A stretch of 64,000 bases of DNA from Heterotrichella gracilis (lineage: Eukaryota; Sar; Xanthophyceae; Tribonematales; Xanthonemataceae): positions 1 through 64,000 of the forward strand of contig JAULBX010000003.1 of the NCBI GenBank assembly GCA_032358255.1. Reading direction: 5' to 3'. This document shows, piece by piece, positions 32,101 to 46,604 of the stretch. Within the stretch, counting starts at the first letter, position 1; the number at the start of each line of letters is the position of its first letter. The notes beneath the pieces are model-generated. The model was not told where the DNA came from and did not search any database. It saw only the letters and a program-made list of their open reading frames with translations. Made by a program: the position numbers and the translations under genes.

Positions 32101-35100
32101 GGAGATGCGCACGCCCTTGCTGCACCGGATGCGCATGACCGCCTCCCACGCTGCAGCAGGGGTGGGTAGTGGGATTCAATTGGTTTCGTGCGGTTGCCAG
32201 CTTGGCTCCAGCATGTTTGGGGCTCGTCGCATGTTGTGATTTTGACATACGGTAATTGCCATTGTTTTTGGCAGGAGAAGAAATATGAAGAGATGGTATT
32301 TTCAGGCCATTATAATGAATGGGCATGGATTTCTCCCTCACCTGCCCCAGGCATATGCATACTCCGCTGTCCAGGTATCAACCCCCCCACACACACTTGC
32401 CCTCTCCCACACACCACCCGTGTCGCTATTCAAGCCTGCCCCCACCAAACCACACCACCCGCACCTGTCTCCCTGGTGAGGTTCCGCCGCAGCTCGTGCA
32501 GCAGCTTGGGACTGTCCCTGGCCGCGGCGAATCCCGGGAAATAGTATACCTGGCCACAGGTGTACTTGGGGATGCACGCCAGGCTGGCCAGGTCAGTGTA
32601 CCCCGCATTGAACGCAAACAAATCCACCGTCATTTGCATGCGGGAGGCCTCCGCGGCAAACTTCTTGTAAAACTGGTCCTCGGGGCAGCGCAGGGTGTAT
32701 TCTCGGTCGGTCCCGTACAGCGCCGCGTTATCCCGGTTGGTGACCTTGCCGATCCCTAGGGATGGGACCGAGGACTGGAACAGCAGGACCTTGCCGCCGA
32801 TGTGGTTGATGCACAGGAAGGCGGCTTGGAGCGCGGGGCCGGTGGCGGCCTCGACCTGCGAATTCGAGGACCTGAGAATGCCCTTCAAGGGGAGGGAGGG
32901 TTTGAGGATTAGGGTTTAAGGCAGGGTTCATTCAATCCTGGCCAAGGGGACGACCTCAACCTGCGGGGGGCAGGGAGGGTTAGGGAATAAGGCTTTGAGG
33001 TAGGGTTATATCAATGATGGCCAGGGAGGCGGTCTCAATTGGGCGGAGTGTGTAGAGGGTTTAGGGTCTGCAGTTTAAGGTTGTCGATCAGCAAGGTTGG
33101 CGATCAGGAAGCTCAAAGTGCATCCAGTTCATATGGACGCAGCCCAAAGCCATGATCCAGTGCAGAAAAAATCTCTGCCTCGTGAAACTTCCAACCGCTA
33201 TCCGCGACAGGCAGTTTTTGCGCCACCCACCTCCGTGGTGTGCGCAAACTGCTGCGGCAGGTTGTCCAGCATCTGCTCCACCAGCGCCCTTGAGTCCACC
33301 AGGTTGACCAGCAGGTCGTCGGGCACAGGCACAAAGGGGTCGTCCAGCTCAGCAACAACCAGCATTTGGGGCTGGCCCAGGCTGGCCTTGAGGTGGTAGA
33401 AGTGGAGCGTCCTGGGGGGATGGGGTGGGGTCGGGTGAGGGGTAGGCGCACCGAGACGATGGCGTGGGGTGGGGGGAAACGACCGTGTGATGGCATGAAG
33501 CTAGGTCACGGGATGGGGGTATGCATGGAGATTGATGAATGGCGGGGTGCAAGGCGTCCCGCTGCAGCAGCGCATTGTTTGCGCACTCCCCTCCCCTCTG
33601 CGTGTACACCCTCATACAAACACGCGCAGCCAAACCACATGCACTGCAACCCCCCTGCGCCCCCTTCCACACACACCTGTCGAATGTCAGGAATCCCACC
33701 CGCGTGCGCTCCCCCCCCGGGAGGCTGTCTAGGCAGTCCCTGATGCACTGTGCCACTGTGGGCAGCATGCCTGATGACACCGAGGGGTAGGATACATCAA
33801 TCAGGAAGAAGAAGGTGGGGGGCATGGGGGCGCGGACCTGGAGACGGGAGGGGCGGGCGATAAGATGGTGGGTGTGCTTGAAGCTAGCTCTGCACCCTGC
33901 TATCATGGTTGGGCGCTTGCAATGACAGCTGGCAACGCCACCCACTCCGCCTTACATTCTAAAAACTTTACTGGGACCATTCTGGGGCTAGTATCACGCA
34001 ATCGCAATCCAAGTATGTGCTAGTATGTGCTTTCCAGTCAGGTTGGCACCGACTTGTAGCCATGAGCTCCCGACCCATATCCCCTTTCACCCGTCACCCA
34101 TATACTCCGCAGACTCCACCCACTCCACCTTCCACTTCAACCCCAATCCAAAACCCTACAAGCTAAATTCAAGCCCTATAACCCAAATGATTTGTGGAAA
34201 TGGTAATCCAAAACCTTTCAACCCAAACCCCTTCCAACCCTCACCATGTATTCTGCCGGCGCCACCCACTCCACCGTCCCCGTGGCCAGCTCCGGCCTCG
34301 ACTCCAGGTCCTGGCGCCTGCCGTACTGGTCAAGGGGGTAGGAGTACTCCAAGGGGACGTCGTTGGGCACCTGGCACAGGGAGTACATGGCGTCATGCAC
34401 CGCACTGCCTGGTGCAGGGGTGCGGCCAATGGATGCAGGTTGTGATCATGGGTGAACATGTGACGAGAGGGTGGTGGGCGGTAATGATTGACATGGTTGT
34501 GTTGATGCTGACTGGGCAAGGCTGGCTGCTTAATCAAGTGCAATGAATTGCACATGAGTGGAATGTATGTGACTGGATTGCACATGACTGGAAACCATCT
34601 GCACAGCCGTAACAGTCTGTGACTGCGCACCTGGCACACGTTGCACATGTAGCGCCTGCCCCCGTCGGTCCACGTCACAAAGGGGTTCATGTAGGTGCGG
34701 CACCGCTTGCATCGCACAATCCCCGCGCTCCCCAGGTTCACCACAGGCACCTCCGCCCCCTCAGCCATGGGGTGCACCACAATGCCAAAGGGCAGATGCC
34801 AGCGCTGGCGCAGCGCCTGGCTGTTTGGTATGGCGTTGACGGTCAGCCGCATGTGGCGGGGCTCGCAGGACGCGGGGTCGTGCATGGGCGCGGGCTGGAG
34901 GGCGACGTCCAGCTGGGTGCCGCAGGGGCGGGGGAGGGCGGAGGGGTCGGGCGCGGGCTGGCCAGGCATGGCGGGGCCAAGCGCCAAGAGCTCAAACTGG
35001 TTGGCGAGGCCCTGCGGGGTGGCGGGGTTGAGGCGGCAGAGAGTTAATTACTTTGATTGTTTACCGGGGCGGGATTGGCTTGGCTTGTGCAAGGCTGCCT

Positions 35101-37379
35101 GGCAATCTGGGTGGAATGCATGCTTATAAATAGCTTGGTACACGCACGATCACACGGATGCGCTTACTGTGGAAGCATAAATGGTTGCTAATGATGCAAT
35201 GGGATGGGGCGATGTGTGGCGATTGTTGGGGAATTCTAGTTGGGGCAGGCATGTTACTTGTACTGTAGCATATGTGCAGCCACATCATCCCCTCACCTGC
35301 GCGTCGCCCCCGGCTGAAGCTGCGGCATAGCCGGGTGCAGACGGGGGTGCAAACCCTTGCTGCGGGGCTGCTACGGCGCCACCATACATGCCCTGTGGTG
35401 GTCCCCCGCCAAACCCTGGTTGGGGTGCCGCTGCAGCGCCACCATACATGGCCGGTGGCGGTTGCCCTCCAAACCCTTGCTGCGGTTGCCCTCCAAACCC
35501 TTGCTGTGGTTGTCCCCCAAACCCTTGCTGCGCTTGCCCGCCGAACATTTGCTGCGGTTGCCCTCCAAACCCTTGGGGTTGCCCTCCAAACCCTTGCTGT
35601 GGTTGCTGCTGGCCCTGTGCACTAAATGCGGGTGGCGGCTGTTGGGTGGGAGCGGCGAAGGCCTGTGGCTGTGGCTGCTGGGGCGGCGCACTGAACCCCT
35701 GCTGCTGCTGGGGAGGTGCGTACCCTGCGGCAGTGGCAGGATGTGGGGTCAAGAGTCGTGGGGTGCGCAGTAGTTGCTGCCAGCAACTTGCTGGCACAGG
35801 CTGTGGAGGTTCACGACTCGGCCCATGGTGTGATTTGAGATGCCGATACCGCGTTTTGTTCCTGCGCAAAGCTTTCTCCTCAACCCCCTCGCCCTCCCGT
35901 ACCTGTGTGCCCCTGCCCTTGTTGCTGCAGTGCGGGAGGCTGTGCGCCAAACGCAGGCGGGCCCTGGCCCATGGGGGGCGGGCGGGCCATGGGTTGTTGA
36001 AAGCCTGCAGGCGGCTGAGGGGAGGGGCCTGGCGCTAGGCCAGCAGGCCTTGGGGGACCTGCGTGGGGGCAAATGTGTGGGTAAATGGCCGCAACGCAAA
36101 ATTGTCCTGCTGTCACTGCAGTGGCGATATGGCGCGGACCACATGCATGTGGCGATGACTTCTCGCTTGTGACAGATCATGGCCATGCATTGCGCTTTCT
36201 GATTCCGTGATCCTTTGGTGCACTTTTGCCCTGCCTTGAAATTGTCGAAAAGTCAACCAGTGGCTTGTTCTGCCTTTTGTCCTGATGAATTTAGGGTTTC
36301 TGGGGTCAAAAGCCTACCCACCTGGTGGTAGCGAGGCGGGTGGGCCAGGTGGCCGCATGCCCATGGGCGGCGCCAGCGGTGTTGCAGCGGTGGGGGGTGC
36401 AGGCCCCATGGGGCGCAGGGGCTGGGGCTGAGCAGGGCGTGGAGGCCCCATCGGTCTGGGACCACCTGTGGAAGCAATGCCAAACTACAGCTGGCGAGGT
36501 GTGTGGCATGCAGTGGAAAGGGTCCCCCAAGGGGAGCGGCACGAGTGCATGAGTGCATGGCATGTAGCCCACATTGGCGGATGCAACTGCGGCACCAATG
36601 ACACTGCAACTGGTGCGAGGGGCGCTATGTGAGGGACAGGGTTTAGGGTTTAGAATTATCGATGCAGCCACACGCAACCATTGTGGCCTCAAGTAGATGG
36701 TACGCAGGATGTGGATCGCCGCAACCACAACTGCACAAATGGCAGCGCTTCCTTCCGCAATAGGCCCATTATGTGTTCCAGCGCCTCTATTTGTGTGTGC
36801 TGTGTAGTTCAGTGTGAGCTGCAGACTGTACCTATGGGTGGCGCCAGGGGCGTAGGCCTGCTGGCTGTAGCAGATCCGGGGGTTGGGGGGCGAGCCATGG
36901 GACCTGCATGAAACAGCATGGGGTTAACACACAGCCAGGAGAGAGGGGTCATAGCTCACTGCTGTTTGGCATTTGTTTGGCATGTGTGCATTGCTTCTGC
37001 ATTGCACCAGCATGCTGCACGTATGTTGCCCCACTGTGGTGGACCTGTATTTGCGTTTGCGGTGCAACCAGGTGCTGCATCGTGCATGGCCCTGTACGTG
37101 GGCGCTGTGGCATCTGATTGCCCATGCGGGGTGTCGCTTACCTGGTGGCCCTGGGCGAGGCCCCATGTGGGGCCCAGGGGGCCGAGCCAGCGCCGGTGGC
37201 TGCTGCGGGGGGGCAGTCCTGATTGGGGCGGGGGGGTTGAACCCCGCTGATGGAGGTGGGCCTGCCCCGGGCCTGACCCCTGGTGGCTGGGCATATCCAG
37301 CGTTGGGAGCCCCCCCTGGTGGTGCAGCCCCAGCATACCCTGTCACACCAGACACAGCCAACTTGACCCGGTTGCACAT
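29169..37379 (-). CDS. SEC24: SEC24, COPII coat cargo-binding subunit
   Basis: Sixteen exons with consistent phases: 37142-37379, 36832-36903, 36322-36465, 35903-36058, 35297-35724, 34631-35011, 34245-34370, 33677-33837, 33231-33411, 32465-32855, 31925-32150, 31300-31447, 30819-30957, 30399-30562, 29940-30083, 29169-29450; 1126 residues as modelled. The N-terminal third is Pro/Gly/Gln-rich, as in SEC24. Then come LTVNAIPNSQ, the zinc finger (GSAGIVRCKRC, MCNVC), trunk-domain motifs (FFFLIDVSYPSV, LPDDLLVN-like VPDDLLVNLVDS, GGKVLLFQSS, YGTDREYTLR), beta-sandwich (RSTDLLALPTCD, ALLYTASCGERRIRV), helical and gelsolin-like parts. SEC24 packages cargo into COPII vesicles leaving the ER. The first exon is uncertain: ATG 37379 is used, but the same spot looks like a splice acceptor (TGTGACAG/GG), so a further 5' exon may exist. 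Confidence 0.94.
29831..29880 (-). repeat. echo of SEC24 exon 15 end with donor
   Basis: TGCACCATGATTTCCTGCGT and onward at 29841 copies 29941 (exon 15 end and GT donor on the minus strand), exactly 100 bases into intron 15. Confidence 0.92.
32872..33050 (-). repeat. two echoes upstream of SEC24 exon 10
   Basis: Blocks beginning around 32941 (GGCCAAGGGGACGACCTCAA) and 33021 (GGCCAGGGAGGCGGTCTCAA) resemble the exon 10 start at 32838-32860, each preceded by similar GGGAGGGTT-type intron sequence; period about 75-80 bases. Confidence 0.7.
35466..35605 (-). repeat. SEC24: 24-base coding repeat in SEC24 exon 5
   Basis: Six imperfect units of CCAAACCCTTGCTGCGGTTG plus four bases. On the coding strand they encode QQGFGGQP-type octapeptides in the disordered N-terminal region. 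The frame is kept throughout. Confidence 0.92.
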
Positions 37380-38590
37380 TTGGCAATGAGGAGGAGCAGG
37401 TGGGCAATCTTTAGTGGTCAGGCGTATGAGAGTGTGGTATGCAGCGAAGATTGTGGTGCAAAGTTGGCGTTTGGAACCCATTGCTGCCCCATACAATGTG
37501 ACACCAGGAGCACCCAGCTTGACCCACAACTTTGCACAACAGCCATTGTGGGCCAGTTTGCACAGCATGTGGATAAAGAGACGGGTGTATGTTGGGGTAG
37601 GGGTGGCATCCACGCATTGGGGTGTGACATCAGGAGCACAACACGCGGACGAGTGGGTTGTCTTTGTGCTGTTGTGGATTCAGCGCATGCGGGTGTAACG
37701 TGGGCAGCTCTCGAGGGTGCATCAGTTTGTGGGGGTGCTGCTTCTGTGGGGAAGGCCTTTTCAGTGCAATACTAAAGGAGACGCAAGGTACCTTGTGGCC
37801 TGAGCGTGCCATCAGCTTGTGGGCCAGGAGCACCAAAGCTTGGTCGTAAAGGGCCGGGCCCTGGAGGCCGCGAGCCTGAAAACAAGAGATCATGTCAGCC
37901 CATGCTTTGCCTTTGTTGCCCATAAGACCCATCAAAGGGTGCTGCTTCACCTGGTTGGAACCCAGACATGGGAATGGGTGCTCCTCACAGATCAGCCTTT
38001 TCCCCAGCAGCAAGTCACTTCATCAAGCTCCGATCCGGTCGTCTGCTGGCTGATGGCAGAGCAATTGTTGCTGGTGTCACCAATGTTGACAAGCATTCGA
38101 GTGCCTCGCATCACAGTCCTTTTACAAAGCATGCATAAACTTGACACCCCAAGAAGTTCTCAACTGCACGCCCCGAATGTTGTTACAAACCCGGTGCAAC
38201 CTTCCGGGGCAGTTTGAGCACCTGCCGATGTATTGTTCAAGAAACAGGCTTGCAATGGATGGCATCCATCCTGAGCAAGCAAGGGAGGAACGCCTTTCAG
38301 TGCGACGGGAACCCTTCTGGAGTGACGTAACGGGGGTCCCCAATTGCACAGATGATGGGGCGAACACAGCTGGCAACGTTGCACAACTCACTTTTTCAAG
38401 GTTTACTAGTGCACGGTGTAGCTGGACGGGTGTTGAAGACAAACCAGCGACTGCATGCATGGCAGCCAAGCACTGCATGCACCGGAGCCACCACAGACTG
38501 CCCAACAGACCCAATGTCTCCCACTTGACGTGGTGACGAACCACCGCAACCCCGTTGGGTTCTAACCTATCACCGTATCAAATCTCGTCG
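37380..38590. other. divergent spacer between SEC24 and TKL kinase
   Basis: About 1.2 kb between two head-to-head genes, so it probably holds both promoters and possibly a first SEC24 exon. Frames at 37630-38013 (-) and 38141-38536 (+) are open for 125-130 codons but show no family motif or matching splice phase. Confidence 0.45.
37499..37545 (-). repeat. echo of the first modelled SEC24 exon
   Basis: On the minus strand TGTGCAAAGTTGTGGGTCAA and onward resembles TGTGCAACCGGGTCAAGTTG at 37360-37379, offset about 155 bases. A fainter third copy lies near 37620-37650. Confidence 0.7.
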
Positions 38591-41500
38591 ATGCCTCTCT
38601 TCCTGAGCCACCTGGGACCCTCGCTGTTATGGCGAGCCATGGCTGCAACGTTTTGTCTGGGTGAGTAACTGTGCCGTGCAAGGCAACACAAGTCCTCACA
38701 ACAGCTTGGTCAAAGTCACGGGTTGCTAATACACTTTCTCCTTGCAGTTGTGAGGACGTTGGTGTGTGCAAGCACCGGCATGGGCACTCTGGTGGTGCCT
38801 CCAGCCTCCACCCCCGCCACCAACCACAAAGCGGATGTGGAGCTTGATGCAGCGACCATTGGGGCTGTGCTGGGAGTGGGAGTTCCTTTGCTTTTGGGCC
38901 TAGGTACGACCCAGTGCAGAGTATGCTTTCATTGGTGCATGGATTCTTGTTGACAAGTGAAGGGGCTTTGGGCAACCTGGCCAAATGGCACAACTGCGCC
39001 GAGTCATGCACAGGCTGTAACTCCATAAACCCCGAGATTTTGGCACATATGACACTGCGAAGTACCACTGCATCCCCCCTCCTTCTCTCCCTCTCCCACT
39101 CGCGGCCAATTCTCACCATCCCCTGCACCGCGGGGGACACCAGAGCACAATCCTTGGCCCCTGGAACGTGGGGCAAGGCATATCTACTTAGCAAAGCTAC
39201 ACTGTCTGGAAGGCGTATACATTTTCATATGCAAGCGTGCACGTCTTCGGGGCAGGGTGCACCTGAACACAAAAAAAACCCTTCCGCAGGGTTTGCCACC
39301 TTCTACTACGCCCACACACTGCACCAGCGGCGCAGGCAGCTGCGCAGGGCCTCCAGCAAGCGCCGCATGGACAGCCGATTCACCTCATCCAACTCACTCA
39401 ACAGCGACCACACACCCCACAGCCCAGTCAGCAGCGAACCCTTGAACGACCTGGACCAGCACCTCTCGGGGCAAGGACTTACCCACCGCGCCACCCGCCA
39501 CCCACCGCAAATACCCACCGGCAAGCCGCCCTCTGCCAGCAGTCACTGGGAGGGCACGTCAGGCAGCCCTCCGAAGCACACCACTGGCACCGCCGCCAAC
39601 CACCCACCGCTCACCCCACAGCCCAGTTCCCCAGATCCCTTCCTCCTGCAGCAGCAGCACTCGGCAGCAGCCTGGCAGGTGGGTGGACCCTAGGCGCACC
39701 CTTCTAGGGTTTCAGTGCCCCGGGCGGGATGCATCTGCCGGCAGTGGCCGCACGCCATGCATCCCTGTCGTTCGGAATCCGCTGTCATGTGCCAATTGTA
39801 ACCCTCTGCCATGGTCGCCCCTCTATATGTGTGCATGTATGCAAAGTTGACACCACCGTTCACCTTGAAACTCTTGAGAGCATGTATCTGCAGCAGGCAG
39901 TAATTTACAAAAACACAAGAATAAAGAAATAAAGAACGATAAATAAAAAGTAGGAAAGGAAAGGTTGTAATGTGTTCCTTCCGTAATTTATATCCCTTGC
40001 CTGCAGGTGGTGAGTGGCCCCCTTGCCTCCCCCGCCCTCTCCGGCAAGTTTGAGGAGGTGCCCTACGTGGTTGACTTTGAGGAGCTCAAGTTCAACCGGA
40101 TCATCGGGGAGGGGTCCTTTGGGCGGGTGTGCCTGGGCAAGTGGCGGGAGACCACGGTGGCCATCAAGATACTGAACAGCACACCAATGGGGTCACGGGT
40201 AGGTGGCAGGGGTGGAGATGACGGGTGGGGGCATGGGTGGGGGTGAAGCAGGGGAGTATGGGTGGCTGGAACGAGCGGGATGCATGGGTGGGTGCATGTG
40301 GTGGCATGGTCTCAGTCCTATTGCTTGCCATAGGGCCATCGAGGTGTGCATCACCAGTGGCGGGGCTGTTACAACCTGGAGCGCACACCCGCATCCAGCG
40401 TATGTATCCTAATGCATATCCTAATTTAGCACCAATGCCCTATACAATCCCTGTTCCTCACTCCTGTGCCTGTTCCCTAATGCATCCCCTCACCCATTGT
40501 TCCCTTCCCCACCTCATGCTGACCCTAAGCTATCGCCTGTACCCTAACCCAGCTGCCTGTGCCCTACTCCAGGACGACCACCTGCTGCTTCAGCCGAGTG
40601 GCGACCAGATCAGCAGCGCAAGCCAGTCCAGCCACTCAACCAATGACCGATCACTGGAGGTGCTGCAGGTGGGTGGGTAGTCACTGTGTGTTAAAGTTAG
40701 TGAAGTATGTGTTCCACTGAATATTATTTCCGAATTTTAAAATATGTATACATTGTGCTTGTGTGATATATACATCCGTATTCCACAATGCGGAGGGTTA
40801 TCACACTCTACTGTGTGATCAGTATGGTGATCAGGGAGTTGCCACCTGGCCAAACCATCGGCCAGGTGGATGTTTAGGGCATGGTTTCTTACTACTTGCT
40901 ACAGCGATGGGACAAACAGATACTAGAGTAGAAATATGGTTTTCACATTATTTTAGCTGACCAATGCTCACAGACAGCATCCATACAATCATCATTGCCG
41001 ATATTTACATGCGTTTTGCCAAATGGATATTTTAATATTTTTTTTATATCAATAATCTTAGACATTAGACAGCTGTACTAATATCCCCAATGGATATTTT
41101 ACTTTATATTATAGAGTAAAATCCATACCCCAGATGCGCCGCAAATTGTTAAAACAAATTAACAATTAAATAGCGGGGCAAATTAGTTTAAAAAAAAACC
41201 ATTATTTGTTTTTTGTGGATAAAAAATACTCTTATGTTTACCAAGGCGTGATTACACCCCTTCATCCCATTACACCACCTCATGTCACCACATCCCCTCC
41301 CCAGGCTGAGCTGTACAAGGAGGCCAGCATCATGGCCAGCCTGCGCCACCCCAACGTGGTCATGTTCATGGGCGCGTGCCTGGACCCGCCATGCGTGGTC
41401 ACAGAGTACTGCGCAAGGGGGTCGCTGGCAGACGTGCTGGCCAAGGCAAGGCAGAGCCAGGTGAGGTGGAAAGGGATGGAAGCCGATGTTTGGCATCTTG

Positions 41501-43216
41501 TAGTGTATACCAGCTAACTTTTCATGGCATCAAGAGGGGCTGCGCATGGCTATCGCGGAAGGGTTCGAGGGTGGAGGGTGGGGTGGGTCAGTGGAGCCAG
41601 ATGCATTCACGCCATTGCATGACGTTTTTTTTTCTTTCTTATCCCATGGCCTACTAAAATCGAAATATCTAAATTTTTGAGTTAATTTAAGGGCTTTTGG
41701 AGCTTTGAGTGTTACGTCACTGCATATTGTTCCATACACCAGCAATCACACCGCATCAACCCTCGCATACCGCACTGCCACCCTTACTTGGCGTACGCAT
41801 GGTGCTGCGTGCGGTCAAGGGCATGCCATGCACGCTCAGGCAATGACATTGCATAGTCACATGGTCACCACTTCCCGCCACGATCACCACACACAAACAT
41901 GATCCCCCCCGCTCTCCCCGCAGGAGGTTGCCTCCCTCCTCACCTGGGCCACCCGCCTGGGCATGGCGCTGGATGCCGCCAAGGGCATGCTGCACCTGCA
42001 CACACAGAAGCCAGCCATCCTGCACCGGGACCTCAAGAGCCCCAACATCCTGGTGGACAAGCACTGGCGGGTGAAGGTGGCGGACTTCAACCTGGCTAGG
42101 GTCATGCACACGCCCTCCATGGCGTCCTCTCTTGGGGCCACAAACCCTAGGTAAGGGTTTTAGGGCAAGGTATATTTCTGGGAATTCTAGTAAATTAAAC
42201 AGAGCAGGCATGGACAGCGTGTGTCGTGGAGGGAGTGCATGGGCAAATATGGGCAGTGAGGGAGGTTGTGCAGCGTCTAAGGTCTTAGACGGTCAGGTTT
42301 CTGTGGCTTGGCAGTAGGCAATGGTTACATGGCATCCAGCAGGGTGCATTACGTCGGATGCAGGCACCCACATGTGTGGGCACCGGCTTTGCCTGCATAG
42401 GGTAGAAAAGTTTACATCCCTGGGATGTCGACATGTGCTGCTTTTAGCCTGCCCTAACCCCCCACCCCCCACCTCCCATCAGGGGTGAACAGGTAGGGTA
42501 GCACACACATTGCACACCATCACCTCCCCCCCCACTCGTTGCAGGTGGATCGCCCCCGAGGTGCTTGCAGGTGGTCAGTCCAGCCCCTCCGCTGATGTGT
42601 ACGCCTTTGGGGTGGTGCTGTGGGAGATGATGGTGTGGCGGGTGCCATGGGAGGACCTGGGGCCATGGCAGGTGCGCAGGATTTGGTGGTGGTGGTGGTG
42701 GTTGTTACTAGTGTGCGTCGGTGGTGTGAGTGGGTGTGTTAAAGGGTTGGGTGCGCTGACAAGGATGGCTATGGATGTGGAGGGGTGTGGTTGATGCAGC
42801 TATTGCCAAAGTTTGAAACATGTGGACTGTGTGTATGTGTTGTCCTTCTGGTGGCATTACAAATGAAGGGGTGCGTGGCTACCAAATCCCACCCCTGTGC
42901 AATGCACCTTTGAAATTGAACCTTGTCTATGAGAATACCCACCCCAACGCCAAACCCCCAACAGGTGGTGATCGCCACCGTTGAGAAACAGCAGCGGCCT
43001 GAGGTTCCCCCCCTCTCTTCGCTCCCCGGCGCCCCCCTGCGGCAGCACGCGCAGTACCTAAAGCTCATGCACGACTGCTGGCACACAGACCCCGGGGCCA
43101 GGCCGGATTATGAGGCGGTGTGCACTCGGCTGCGGGGCATCATGGGGGCGGAGCTGGAGGCAGTGGCAAAGGGCGGGGGGCTGACGGCGTCGCAGGTGCT
43201 GGATTACGTGATCTGA
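38591..43216 (+). CDS. membrane-anchored Raf-like (TKL) protein kinase
   Basis: Nine exons: 38591-38660, 38748-38903, 39290-39678, 40007-40198, 40573-40668, 41305-41460, 41924-42150, 42545-42671, 42965-43216, giving 554 residues with consistent phases. The N-terminus ([18 protein letters not shown]) resembles a signal peptide. A span near residues 55-75 ([18 protein letters not shown]) is followed by a basic stop-transfer stretch ([15 protein letters not shown]). After a Ser/Pro/His-rich linker the kinase has GEGSFGRV near 239, VAIK lysine near 259, HRDLKSPN with Asp near 389, and WIAPEV. The magnesium-binding DFG reads DFN (near 407-409), as I recall for other algal Raf-like kinases, so activity is likely. 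A 32-residue low-complexity exon sits between strand 3 and helix C. The outside part is very short (about 30 residues), so ligand binding would need a partner. Confidence 0.87.
40801..40869. other. hairpin cluster in TKL kinase intron 5
   Basis: TCACAC-TCTACT-GTGTGA at 40801-40818 and the perfect 10-base stem CCACCTGGCC / GGCCAGGTGG at 40842-40869 lie in an AT-rich 636-base intron. It may be the remains of a small non-autonomous element; no terminal repeats or target duplication could be fixed. Confidence 0.6.
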
Positions 43217-44148
43217 GGGGTGGGGTGCGGGGGATAGGGGAGCAGGGATTGGGGTTTGGATGGGGGGCGGGGGCGGGAGGGTTGCTAGCATTAGGTTCAA
43301 TCGCAATGTATGAGAATTCGCACGCAGGCATTATCAAATGCAAACACTATGCTTGGCCTATTTGTACGTGCTACTTTTCATTAGCTTCTTCCTGCAGCAT
43401 TTACCGCTTTTGGATCTTATTCACAACCTTTTGAAATGGCGCCAAATTTCTGTTCAGCAGCTAGCTCTTGCAACCTGTAGCAGCCCCGGTGACTATCGTG
43501 TGGGCTGCCCAGATTATTTGCTGCACTTACCGCACTGTGTTCAGCGTTGTAGTTGAGAATTATTGCCACACTGGCTTATCTGGTAGGATTGCTTCTTGCG
43601 TGTCAAGCTTTTATCTGGTAGGGTTTCTTCTAGCTTGACAAGTTTGCTCTTCGGGTGGCGCACCAACGCGGGCATGAGCTCCAGCTTCTCAGGCATTGGC
43701 CAGCACCTGATTTTTTACAAAGAGCTACTGGTACCACGAATGCTATTGGTAAGAAGCCCAAAGGTGAAGAAGAACTGGTGTGACAACATGCATGCAGAGT
43801 TGGTGGGCACTGGAGTGCCAGGTGGCGATCAGGCACTTTAGATCAGTCAAATGGCGGGAAGACCTGCCAAACATTGGAGCTACAAAAGCCAGCAGAAAGC
43901 AGTTGAGCTCTATATTTGACAACTGCCTCATATAACCACCTGCTGTGAAACGTTCAGAGTTGCGCTGCGCATCGACACTCCTCAATTTCCCTAGGTATCT
44001 CGCCAACCACCTCGTGAGTCATCGACAGACAGTTGACCACTGTTGCACGGCATTCACAGCCGCAACAGTTGTATCCCTTTTAACGGTCTTGGATAGCCCC
44101 TTCTAAAAGCACTTCCCTAGCACCTCGGCCCCGCAAACACCGCCTGCA
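43217..44148. other. intergenic, TKL kinase to MAPK
   Basis: Contains the 3' flank of the kinase and the promoter of the MAPK. No further gene seen. Confidence 0.5.
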
Positions 44149-45888
<1,740 letters not shown>

Positions 45889-46303
45889 CTGAGGAGCTAC
45901 ACGCGTGTGCAAGCCAACACCTTATTTGTACACTGAGTTGCAGGGTGGCGCAAGGGAACGATTTAGCATAGGATAGTCTAAAGATAACGTTTTTGTGATT
46001 GTTTTGTGCGTTTTGTTAGGGGGAGGGGTTTGTTATGTTTGCGGGTGGTGTAGGGATGCACTTGCGGCAGTTATCAGGGATTTGACCCAGAGCAGCTTGT
46101 TTTTTAATTGTATAACACCCAGTGCTGTTGTGCTTGAAGCATCAAGAGCGTTCTAGAGCAGCAGCATTCCAATGCGCACTGTGTGCATGAGGACAAACCA
46201 TGTGGTAGGACTTCACTAAAATCTTGTACAATCCAGCATTTTTTTGTGTATACATGTTGTGGATTATGGCCACAGTCGGCCAACACATTAAAGAAAACTT
46301 TAC

Positions 46304-46308
46304 TGTAA
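46304..46308 (+). terminator. possible MAPK polyadenylation signal TGTAA
   Basis: TGTAA, the usual poly(A) signal of core chlorophytes, lies about 415 bases after the MAPK stop and before the convergent gene at 46605. A five-base motif alone is weak evidence. Confidence 0.25.
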
Positions 46309-46604
46309 CACTTGTGTGACTCTGTCTTTTAAAAAATATTTCCAAGTGCCACTGGGGAGCAATGCTCCACCGTGGTTCCAGGAGGCCTGGCAGGCTGCAC
46401 CGCACTGCATCGCTCAGATGGTCTGTGAGCTATCTACATTCACAGGAGTGAAAATGCCATCACAAAAGCAGTGCGCAAAACTAAGCTGCATACCCCTTCC
46501 ATAGATGAGAAATCTGACCGATTGCGGGAATGCCTCAGCCTGAGGCTGGCCTGGTACACAGTCATGAGTCTTAAGAGTATGTGCGTGACTACTGTAGGTT
46601 TCAT

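Noticed and set aside
37630-38013. Possible upstream SEC24 exon or separate gene (minus strand)
   Set aside because: Contains an attractive helical stretch but no donor in the phase needed and no SEC24 similarity.
38141-38536. Possible ectodomain exon of the TKL kinase
   Set aside because: It ends in a stop before the signal-peptide exon and no splice pair connects it in phase.
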